Shown in pieces: positions 40,342 through 52,246 of a stretch of DNA of 64,000 nt. A program made the position numbers and the translations under genes. Position 1 is the stretch's first letter. Each line of letters starts with the position of its first letter. The notes under the pieces were generated by a model, which was not told the DNA's origin, made no database searches, and saw only the letters and a list, made by a program, of their open reading frames with translations. Source of the DNA: Plasmodium brasilianum (Eukaryota; Apicomplexa; Aconoidasida; Haemosporida; Plasmodiidae); assembly GCF_023973825.1 (NCBI RefSeq), contig NC_090121.1, positions 2,278,001 through 2,342,000 of the forward strand, read 5' to 3'.

Positions 40342-43300
40342 ATTGGATTTATTTAAAGTTCTTATATTAATTGTACCGCAATTAATTTTTAAGTAAATTA
40401 CTCTTTTTCTACAATAATATTAATGTAATTATGTTTTTTCTTTTTTTTCTTTTTATTATTTTACAATTAAACATAATTCAATTTTTATAGGTGAATACCT
40501 TAAATTCATATTAAAATGTATAAAAAGGAATAATAAAAAAAAAATATATTTTTTTAAAAGGAAAATATTTTAAAAAATATTTTCTATGTATTATTATTAA
40601 AAAATATAACATAAAAAATTGATTCAAATATAATAATTTATATAAATCTACATGTAAGAACGTAATAGACTGTAATTTTAGGTATCTAAATTAATTTCAT
40701 TTTAAAATAATGTATATATATACATATGTATATATATAAATTTGCATAATATATATGCCTTATATTAATAAATTATTTTGTTAATATGGATATATAGGAG
40801 GAGCAAATTTAAATAAAATATTGTGGGTTCGTTTTTGATATAATATAATATATTTAGCGAATTATTTTAATAATATATATATTGTTATTATGACAGTAAT
40901 GCATGAATGATTTGAGAATAATTTGGAGTTGTATATATATGGCCTTTTTTTATATTTTTCTTTGTGAATATAAGTGAAAATACAAATAAACTTATGTGAG
41001 AGTATATAATTTAGAAATTGTTAATATACATAAATATTATATAATATTAGAATATCATATATATTTTTTCCAAAGCCAAAGCATGTAAATAATTAGTAAT
41101 TTTAAGGAAAAGTGGGTTTAGGTAAACTTCTCTATATGTAGTTGCTTGTATTTTTATTATAATTACGACAATAAGTTAAATTTTATAATTTTAAATAATT
41201 TTACATCAAATTCTTATTTTTATATATAGGTTAATGTACATATATATATTAATTAATTATAAAAAATAATATTTTGTTATATAATAAGTCAAACTAAAAA
41301 TATTAATACTATATGTTAATGTCGTATTAATATAAGTTACTAATAAAATATATATTAATATAAATTGAAGAAAAAAAAAAAATTAAAATTAATTATTAAT
41401 AAAAAATATATTTATATTTAAAATTCCTATAGAGGAATTTTTTATTCCCAAAAATTTAATTGGTACTTTTAAAAGAGACTTTAATTAATATATTATTTAT
41501 ATTTTATGCTATATAGCAAAAAGATATATAAATATGCAAGTTGATTTCTTTAATATATATATAATACTATATATTTTTATAGGATTATAAAAGGGAAAGA
41601 ATTGTTTTGGAATTTTTAAAATTATAGAATTACAATGATATATAAAAGAAATTTTTTTTGTTAATGTTATATGTATTTTTATTTTGACAGAATTTAAAAT
41701 TGGTTAAATTTTTCTGTTGTTCTTTCTTGCTATTAGTTCCTTCCTAATATTTTTTTAAATAAATATTAGTATTATTTTTGTTATACTTATTGTTTTTTAT
41801 GTATAAATAAATTGTTAAGCATATTTAAAAAAAAAATTCCAATGTATTTATAAGTAAAAAAAAAATGTTAATCTGTGTTAATTATTTGTGCATATGTTTA
41901 GTTATAAATTTGCATATCTTTATAATTATTAATTTATATTTAGTTTTACATTTCGTAATTTTTTTGTTCTCGTGGTAATGAAATATTATATATTTGTTTT
42001 AAGAATAACCGGTGATTAAGCAATGGTTAAAATATATTTTGATGCACAATGTAACAAAATTTGTCCTATATATTAATGAATAAAACATTTATAAATATGA
42101 CTCAATAATATATATGTATATATATATAATACAACTTTTCTGTTTTAAAAGCTAAATGATTTCATGAAATAACATATACAGTATTGTCACGAGGTTCAAA
42201 TATAGATATAAAGCTGTTTTTTTTTAAAAATAATAAAATTGGTATATATAAATAAATACGTATATATATATATGAACAATTTAGAAAATCTCTTTTTAAT
42301 GATGCAAATAATTTTATTTATATTTATATATGTAAATGCATTATATGTTTATTAATAAATTGTAGTGAATGATTCAAATTTGTCGTAGCTAACTTTTAAA
42401 TGGAAAAGTATTTAACACACCATTATCGTGTATCCAATGTAACATCATAAGGTTAGCATGTTCGTAAATAATAAGATTAAAAGCTAAGTTAATATGATAA
42501 TAATTATAAAAAGTTTAATATTTAATGCATTTAATAGTTTAGTTGTTATTTTTAAAAGTCAATAATAAATATTAAATTAATATATATCCAAAAAAACGCT
42601 ATATATATAATACAAAACCATTCCGAAAATTACAAAAAAAAAAAAAATGTGAGCATGCATATATAATAACTAAATTTGATATTAATTTATTTATTTTTTA
42701 TAAGTAAATAAATCTGTACAAATTACACATATTAGTTTGAATATTAATAATATATTAATGTAAAAATAAAAAAAAGCTTTCGGTGAACACTGAACACATC
42801 ATGAATTAAAATTTTAATTACGGAATTATTATTTTACTGATTATATAAATTTATATATATTTAAAACAACGAGAATTATTTTTCTTTTTTTTTTTTTTTA
42901 TTATATTACATTTTAAAAAATTCATATATAACAGAATATATCTTTATTAGCTGCAAACATTTTAGTGCGTAAAATTAAGATTAATTATACATGAAACCGC
43001 ATATATAATAAGAAAATATATACAGGATAAATATTAAAATGTGCAGTTATAAAATAGATGTTAAAACGTCATATTTATAGTGTTATTAAATATAAATTAT
43101 ATATACTGATTTATCAATGTATTAATGCGCAACAATAGTTGAAGTATATATATTAAAAGAAAAATTCTTGCAGTTTAACAGATGAAGTTAAATGTTTAAA
43201 AAGATATATTGATATAATTCCAATGAAAAGAACATTTTTTTTCAATTTAGTAAAGTAACAAAATGTACATGATGTTGATATATGTTAAGAATATATATGA

Positions 43301-44639
43301 AATTACCTATAAAAGTTTGAGTTAATGCAAATTGTTGTACATAACCATTTTTATGTTGTGAATGCTTGAAACTTAATAAAACTTTTTTGGTTATTTCATT
43401 TGCAATGGATAACTTTTTGGAATAAATGGGGGAACTTATAGTTGATATGTATTTACGTGTATATATATATATAGATATAGATATATAGATGTCAAATGTA
43501 TGGTCGTGTTCTTTGTTCAAAAAGTGAAAAGTACATATAAATTGAATATGAAAAAATATTTAAGTATTAATATATAAAAATATATGGTGAGAAAAGATTA
43601 AAAGATTTTTAGGAAAATGCTAAAATCTAGGATAGCTAAATATATGTATTATCGTAAAAAAGGAAATTTAAGAATTATGAGATACTTGTAAAGCGCACTG
43701 TTATTACAATTTAATGATCACAGTTATGTAGTAAATTATAAAATTGAGATAATTAAGACTAATGATATGGATTAGTTTTAAAATATATACTTAATGAATA
43801 ATTATGTATTATTCAATAAAAATTATAAATATATAGTAACTAAAATTCAAGTAACCTGTTAAAATGGAAAAAGGAAAATAATGATATAATTTGTAAAGGG
43901 AAAATACATTACGTAAATCAATTATTTAGTTCATAGTTTTATGTGATAATTGTAAAAAATACGCATTACTATATTTTATAAGATTACTAATACAATATAA
44001 ATAAAATGGCATTGCATATAATGAACATTTTCTTAGAACTTTTAAACAAAATTTACTATTACCATAATTATTTATGAAGTAAATGGGTTATTTATATAAT
44101 TCTAAATATTAAAATTTCTAATGATAATTAATAGAGGAATGAGAAAGCAGCGAATTAAAATATTCTAAATACACTAATTCTACATTCATTTTTCTTGTAC
44201 ATATATATATCTAAAATTACATGAAAATTACTTTTTTGGAAATTAATGATTTATATGAGTAACTTTTTGGCATGTTGATTTTGCCTGTACTCATTAAGAT
44301 TATTAGAACTCGTCTAAAAATAAAATTTATATGCCACAACGTGGTTAAATTATACATGTAAGATCATCCCATTAATTGCTTTATTTTGCAAGTTATCTGA
44401 GCATGTATAAAAAGCATATGAAAAACAAGAAATTAGATGGAGTTAATAGAAATGACATTTATTGTTTTACTATATAATACAGGAATATGAGGAGAAATAT
44501 TAATAATAAATATGGAGAAATTACTTCACCTCATTTAATAAAATATAACAGTTTTGTAAAATTAGTTTCATGTTTAAGAAAATAATTTTTAGTATTTCGA
44601 ATAGTCTTTAAGAAACACAGTAAGTCTAATTTAATCTTT
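40342..44639. other. AT-rich intergenic
   Basis: No supported gene was found in 4.3 kb. An open frame at 43520-43242 (minus) has a less biased central part (KKVLLSFKHSQHKNGYVQQF) followed by a GTAATTTC donor-like site. I do not recognise it; it is listed under findings. Confidence 0.4.
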
Positions 44640-45085
44640 GAATCTACTTAAAGATTTTTCGAATCCTACACTTGATTTTTTCTTCTAAAGTTCGAAAATT
44701 TCTCAATAAATTTAAGATTCCTCTTTTTTTATATCATATTTTTCTATTCAAAATATTTATAATTTTTTATTCTAACATGTAATATTTAATAATCATTATC
44801 TTATTTCCAAGCGTCAAATTGTATTTCACAAACAGAATATTTTAAATCATCAAATAGTTTGTCAAAACTAACATTACATTTTTATGTGTAAACCGATTTT
44901 TCAAAATCAACACCTAATTTGAAAGAATCCATTATTTTTTCAAAATTGGCATCAAAATTGAACTCATTAAATTGTTTCTCAAAGTTATGGCAATTACTAA
45001 TGTATCAAAATATTCTTTAGAAATGTGATTTCTCAATAACATATTAGAATATTTCAGAAATACATCATTATGTATTATTATATTT
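44640..45085 (-). pseudogene. Decayed exported gene with F-x-K-x-F repeats
   Basis: Minus-strand reading gives a chain of related units: YFDTLV, then after a one-base shift HNFEKQFNEF, NFDANFEKIMDSF, VDFEKSVYT and a TAA. It continues in the same frame with VSFDKLFDDLKYSVCEIQFD, AWK and a stop. Repeated Phe-x-Lys-x-Phe-(x)-x-Leu units are what I recall from Pv-fam-d-like Plasmodium exported proteins, whose second exon is built from such units; that family name is a recollection. Several stops and at least one frameshift make it a pseudogene. The matching signal-anchor exon was not found upstream (45.1-45.6 kb). Confidence 0.6.
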
Positions 45086-48000
45086 AAACTTTTTCCAAAG
45101 TATTATAATCTCATTAGAATAAATATATTATCCTTTTTTTTATACTTACATATATATTTTTGTCTTATATTTTGTTTTGTCGATGAATAATAAGTAATAT
45201 CTTGCATTTATATGCAAAACTGATTTTTGTTCTCATACCAAAAATTACGAAAAATAGTTGAATTAAAAATAAAATCAAAATAAATAATAAATATTTAAAA
45301 AAATATATTTATTTTTATATGAACAAAATTTTAATTTTAAAAGTAAAATATAAAATAAAATGATATAAAAATTTTTAAATTTATTTTCTATTATACATCA
45401 TAAAATTATGCCCATGGGTATATAAAATTGATCAATGTACAAATATGAATTAAAAGAGAGTATAACGCGCATGTTTTTTATATTCCACTTTGTTTCTTTA
45501 ACATTGGAAAGTCATTCGTGTACTAATATAATTACAAATAAATAACGTTTTATCATATTCTTTCTTTTACCATTTTATATATTTTTTTAAAACTCAAAAT
45601 ACTAATAGTTCTTTGAAGGAAATTTAAATATATTGTGTAATGAAGTATCGAAAAACAAAAAATAAAATAAAAAAAAGCAAAAAAACAAAGAAAATAAATA
45701 AATATGTATTAAAAAATATTTCGTTAGTTCATAATCGTGTGAAAATATTTGCAATTTAAAAGAAAAAGGATTTAATGAATATAAAAAATATATAATTATG
45801 TATTAGTAATTCATTTACATTTAAAAAGAAATTATTCCAAGAAGAGGAAAAAAGAAGGCACATTATCACTTATTCTTGTGTTCATTTTTGTAAGGATGAG
45901 TATTAAATGCTGTAATAAATGTTGTCTCGTTATTTTATACATATATTAAATTAGGAAATACAATTTTAAGTTATCTATTACATTAAGATTTGTAAAGTTT
46001 TTAAAAAATTTTCTACTGTTATATATATATATAATGTTATTTAAAATTATTTAAGTTACTAAAATCGGAAAAAGCCATAAAAGGTTTACAATGAAAATAA
46101 ATAATTCATTATTGCCACAGTTTTGTACATTATGACTGGACTTTATAAAAATTGCATATTTTTTAATTTAAAAAAATTTGTAAAGTTTAATGAAGTGACA
46201 TATAAATTATTTAACTTAGGTTAGCTTAATTCTTATATTGTATAATATACATTTATTTTTTAATATTTTTAAAAAAATTTAAAATAATACCTTTATAAAA
46301 GTAGTTTCATAAATGTGCTTATGGGTGAATTCAATAATTGCAAAAATATTAGTGTAAAATGAAAAAAAAAGTTAAAACCATAAATTTGTTTATTCGTAAT
46401 TTTTTTTTTTTTAATAAACATTTTCGTAATCTATATAGAATATATAATTATAAAAATAATTATATATGAAGTTATAAATGAAAAAATATTGATAATTTTA
46501 ACAGTCTATGTAGTTTTTTTGATGGTTTAACAGGCACAATTATATATTCCATGTAAAATAATGTACATATTAAAGATGAAAAATATTCGCAATAGTATAA
46601 TAAATAAATAAATAAAATGGCTTGTCCCCATAAAATATTACATTATAAAAAAATTTGCCAAGGTTTATTCAAAATACATAATAAAAATGTCCATTACCTA
46701 GGGATATAAATGATACATATTTTGGAAATACTGTAATTTTAATGAAATTTATTGAATTATATAAAGTCAATCTTCATATTTACGTACACAAGTATCATTT
46801 CATGAAAATGATGAATTTTATTTATATGTAGTTAACTTTTCAGAAAAAAATTTTTAGTGCTAAAATTATCATTTATTCATAATATATATTTATATATTTA
46901 TACAAAATTATTGCATATATAAATCAAGTGCGCTATCCAAAATTCCACATAACAAATATTAGTATGCATTAAAACATCACATAAACTATTATGGAATATA
47001 TGCAGCTTAACATGTTTCTTATATTCACAAGCTTCAAATATAAAAGGGGGATTAATACTAAAATATATAAAAGAAAAAGTTTATTTATATTAATCCATTT
47101 TAAATTTTAAATAAACTGGAAATTAATCTATATTGAAAAAAACATGTATATATGAAAAATTTGCATAGAATATCTGTCCATGTACTGTATAAAACTATCT
47201 CCGTTATTATTACTGAGACGAATTTTAATTGATATAATTATTGGAGACTAAAATTTTATTTTAAAGGTTTATACAATAAATGAAAACCTATTTTAAAATA
47301 ACAGATATAAATGACATGTAATATTTATATTTTCCTAGTATTAAAAATGCGTTTAGCACACATTTATAGTGCTTTTTACCAAAATAATCCTTGTAATATA
47401 TGAACATGACATACCATTAAAAAAAAAAAATATATAAATAAATATATTAATAGCACTATTAGTTATGTATACATGAATATATAAATGTTATGTACAGCGA
47501 AAAAGAAAAAATAAACAAGATAAAATGATTAAAATAATATAAATACAATGAAGATACAACAGTGACTAATATATCAAAGTTTATGTTTTAAATAGCATTA
47601 TGATGTTTCACAAATTGTCTCTAAAACTATATATCAAAAAATTAGAGTAGATAATATATAATTTCCCTGAAATATTCGTTGTAATGTGGATACTAATTTA
47701 CACTAAAATAGTTTTATCTTTATTTCATACCATAATTTTCAGTATATAAACTAAATAAAGGAAATATATATATACAATAAAGTTATACTCATAATACCCA
47801 AAAATATACATATGAAATATAATAAAAAACTTAAATATAATTATTTTTTTCTTCTACAAATGTTATGTATGTAAGTTTTTTTGTATAATTATATTATAAA
47901 ATAATAATAAGCTTCACTTTAGAAATGAATAAATATTCGGGATATATCATAAGTACTTTTATGCATAAATAAAAAAATGTGTTCATAATTCTATCCGTAA

Positions 48001-49210
48001 TAATCTGAATACGGAACATTAAGTTGTTTTATTTTTATAGTTTTCATTTTAAAATAATTTATCAATGTTTTTTATATTTTACAAATACTATAAATTTTTT
48101 TTAGCTTTTATTTAATGTTTTTTAAAAAGATTCCAGTAACAATTGTGAAACATGGAAAAAATATGCACAAATTGAACATGTGTATTTTCTAGTTATGCGG
48201 ATATATATATTTTTCCTTTATTTATGTGAAAAAATAAATTACAAAAAGTTGTATATACTCATTTATTATACGATAATTTTATATATTTCGTGTATGAATA
48301 AATGAATTGTAATTAATTTAGTTTAATTAGGGTTTGTTTTCCGTTAATAATTAATATGTAATATGTATCAAAATATTTTTGATGTTTTTTTTTTCTATAC
48401 TTTAGTTTTCTTTAGCTATTTACATGTATATCCTAGTTACTGCATTTAAACAAATAGAAGTAAATAATGAAATAATAATAACTTCAAAAACGCTGTAATC
48501 ATTGAAATTTTAAGCTTATAGTTAATGATATAGTTACTGAGAATATAATATTGAAAAAATATTATAAGAGATAAAGGCGCAGATTTATTTTTTTTTTTTT
48601 AAATACACGTTTATCTTTATAATTTGGACATTTCATAAATAAAATAATATGATACAACAATGACACTTAAGAAATTTTTTTTTTCATCTCTGAAGTATTT
48701 TTAAAAAAAAATTTTCTAATCTTTTTTTTTTCTTTTCTTTTACTTATTTTGTATTCGACAATTATATTTTTTTTGAAACCCTAAAAAATAATATTTTGTA
48801 TTTTAAAATTGATTAATTTAAATGTATAATATATATAAAAATTAAGTTAATATTTTACAAATAAAAAAAAAAAATGCGTTATACATTAGGGATTAATGTA
48901 TTAGATTATTGATGAAAAGGGGTTAGCATGCTTTAGTATAAATTTTTAATTTTTATTACGCATTGTAACAGATTATTAATTTTCAGTTTTATTGTAGCTT
49001 ACCTTATATAAAAAGATGCCTTGATATATTATTTTATTGTTATAGTTAATTTTTGATTTAATTCTTTTATATAAAAGTTATATAATATAAATACAATAAA
49101 ATAAATTTCCAACAGAAAAAGGATACCCATTTGTTTACTTAAAATATTTCGGTAAATGATTATTGAATCAAGAATATTCTCATATTAGTGTATATTATAC
49201 TGTAGCATTT

Positions 49211-49242
<32 letters not shown>

Positions 49243-49329
49243 GAAGAATTTATGAATATGTATATTTATTGGGTAATTTTTGAGTATGTATTATATTATT
49301 AACATTTGTATAATTAAAACTTTTTTTAC
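45086..49329. other. AT-rich intergenic
   Basis: No gene was found. The stretch has short A and T homopolymers and palindromic AT text only. The right end should include the promoter side of the hydrolase. Confidence 0.4.
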
Positions 49330-49510
49330 TTGTATCATTTACTACTTTTTTTTGCTTCCTTTTTTATTTCTCTTTTTTACTTTATTTTTTTGCTATTTTT
49401 TTTATTATTTTTTATTGCATTTTTTTACTATTTTTTTTATTATTTTTTATTTTATTTTTTTACTGCTATTTTTTTACATTATTTTTTTATTTTAGTTTTT
49501 TTCTTAAGAA
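49330..49510. repeat. T-rich degenerate tandem repeat
   Basis: An almost pure pyrimidine/A stretch made of imperfect units of the form 'tttttactattttttttatt' with 'attattttttattt'. The top strand is more than 80% T. It sits about 300 bases upstream of the hydrolase start. Forward frames give Phe/Tyr/Leu-only translations that are not proteins. Poly(dA:dT) tracts of this kind exclude nucleosomes in many eukaryotes, so it could form part of the promoter, but this is inference. Confidence 0.85.
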
Positions 49511-49812
49511 AAGGAAGTGTTTTTATTTAAATAAAAAAAAAAATAATGTAAATGCATTTGTAATATATATATAATTGTATGTATTTGAGTATGTAAGCTT
49601 TACATTTTTTTTGTTATTTTTACTTGTTGTTTTTTTTATTTATAATTATTTTAGGTATATATATGAAATGTTAAAATAAAAAAAAAAAGAATAATTAACT
49701 TTTAAAGAAATTAACTTGTGTAAATATTTTTAAGTAAATAAAAAAAGTACAATTTCAATATTTCCAATGTAACAGAGTCTCTTATTCCTACATACATCGT
49801 TGATCTGTTATA

Positions 49813-52246
49813 ATGATTAATGTAGTATGTGCAATGACGCCTGTAAAACTTATTTTGTATTTTATAATGGGTGTATTTTTTTTTGGTGTACTCATAAACA
49901 GTAAATGAACATTAAAATTAAGAATATATAATAAACCAAAAAAATACAAAAAATGAGTGTTTCATCAAGTATCATCAATATAAATTTCATGCACTATGCA
50001 CTTTGTTTTTTTAGTTTACGTGTATCTGTATCAGGATGACTTAATCTTTGACAGACAAAGTAAGATGAAAAAAGAAAAAATGAAAGAAATAAATAGTTTT
50101 GGGAGAAAGGATTGTACCATAGAAAGAAACTCCAAATCAACTGAACATATAAAAAAAAATTAAAATAAAAAATGTCATTAAGGATGACAATAAATAAGTG
50201 TAATGTACGCCAGAAAACTATTTTTTTATTATATTTATTTTTTTTTTATTTTCCTCTCTTAGAATTAGACCCTACCGTGGCACAAAAACCAGGCAATATA
50301 CCAAATGCATTTTCGTAAAAGTGTTGTTAGAAGTGTTTTTTTTATAATTACCATTTTTCATAAATTTTTTTTTTCGGTTTTCTCTGTTCAGGCAGTAATT
50401 ACGAAGAAGTTCTTGTGAAAACGGAGGACGGATACACCCATAAATGGTTAAAGAAAAAGAGATATTAAAAAAAAAAAAGAAAGAATGTTATAATCATTTT
50501 TTTTATCTTATTTTCTGTTCCATTAGTTGGTATGTAAAGGCTAGAAACCACAAAAATAAACCTGTAATTCTTTATTTTCCGGGGAATGGAGAATGTAAGA
50601 ATTTAAAATTGTTCTGTTTCGAAGATTTTTTAAGTGTCATTTATGCGTCAATACCGTGTATATATATATATATATATTTATATATGTGAGTGTATGTGAA
50701 TTTATATAAGTATTTACCATATTGTGCAATTTCCATTTACTTATTACTCAACATGAACCTTTCTATTTTTTGTATAACGAATATTTATTTTTAGACCTGG
50801 AAAAATATGTTAGAACATTTGACTATATTACTAATAGGGTTGATGCAAACATATTCTCTTGCCCAAATAGAGGGTACATAAAAGAAATAACAGTAGATAA
50901 ATGAAATAAAATATTTTTTATGTTATGCTTCAGTTATTTAATGTTATGATGGTGTTCAACAATTTCCAGTTAAGAATGAGCTTCATACATATATATATAA
51001 ATTTTTTTTTTATTAATGCCCCGGGAAGATGCGGTACGAATGAAGAAACGCCATCAGAAGAATACTTTTATAAAGATGCATATATTTACTTAAACCATTT
51101 AAAACAAAGTAAAAGGAATAAGATATTTATCTTCGGAAGGTAATCCTATATTCATAAATAAATGAAATAATTTGAGGAAATAACTGTGCACATGTCTTTG
51201 TTTGTTTATATGGTAGTATTATTTGTGACTGAACACTTATTTATGCGTATAACATAGTTTTATCCATATATGTGTTTATTTTTTTTTTTTTCATTTAGTT
51301 CCATGGGTGCAGCGGTAGCTCTAGAGACGGCTTCCAAATACCAGAATGACGTAATTTCATTTCAGTTATTGAAATATATTTTTAACTGTGTATTTGGCTT
51401 ATTTCTATATATGTGCTCTTTTCATATGTTATATATATATATATATATATTTATTTATTTAAATCGAACAATAAATTTCTTGATGCTTCCACAGGTATAT
51501 GGACTGATTTTACAGAATCCCTTTTTAAGTATGGAAAGAATGGCACATGATAAAAAACCCTTCTTATATTTCTTCCTTTTCAATTATGATCTTCTAATTA
51601 GAACGAGAATGGACAATGAAAAAACAATCAAAAATTTACACATACCTATTTTATTTAATGTTTCTGAAAAGGTTACTTAATCTAAAAGAAAAAACATCAA
51701 AATTTATGGAAAAGAAAATAATAAAGTGGAATAATATCATGTATTTCATAATATATAATGTAACGGAAATACTGTATTTCGCACCAAAGAGTGACAAAGA
51801 AACATACATTTATATATATATATATATATTGTTTTTTTAACATTTAACCTTTTTTAGGACGAAATGGTTTCTACGGAGCATTCAAAAATTTTGTATGAGG
51901 TACTTTTATTATGGTTTTTTTTCTAAGCAATACATGTTTTTACATATGTTAACGTGATTACATAGAAAAACCGTAAACGTGAGCACGTACATAGATATAT
52001 ATACTTACATGTATACAAATTTTGAATATTAGCAATTAATTTATGCTGCTTAACTTGCTACATTATTTTCTCTTGTAGATATGTCCGAGTAAAAATAAGT
52101 TCATGTATATAGCTAAGAATGGGACACATGACAATATTTTGATAAATGATAAAGGAGAATATCACCAATCCATGAAAATCTTTATCGAAACTGCTATTTC
52201 CCTTAAGGATGTTAATAAAGAAAAGGAAGAAAATAAAAATAGATGA
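49813..52246 (+). CDS. Alpha/beta hydrolase, BEM46/ABHD13-like, 11 exons
   Basis: A membrane-anchored serine hydrolase of the BEM46/ABHD13 type; the substrate is unknown. Exons rebuilt by phase: 49813-49885, 50015-50059, 50263-50314, 50396-50446, 50527-50594, 50795-50873, 51029-51139, 51299-51350, 51495-51671, 51858-51899 and 52079-52246. They give 305 residues with no internal stop; all introns are GT/AG. An N-terminal hydrophobic anchor (about residues 10-30) precedes EEVLVKTEDGYTHKCWYVKA and the oxyanion strand ILYFPGNGE (91-96). NRGCGTNEETPSE (from 121) fills the place of the usual D-x-R-G-x-G. The nucleophile elbow GSSMGAAVALE gives Ser161; NVSEKDEMVS gives Asp237; NGTHDN gives His267: a full catalytic triad. 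The usual HGNAG is PGNGE here. It is an intact, old-looking gene among decaying variant families. Exon 4 must use the second AG of 'caggcag', and exon 7 the AG of 'gggaag', for the frame to hold. An alternative start at Met8 is possible. Confidence 0.9.

Noticed and set aside
49280..49530. Two overlapping plus-strand frames made almost only of Phe, Tyr, Leu and Ile
   Set aside because: They are translations of the T-rich repeat, not proteins.
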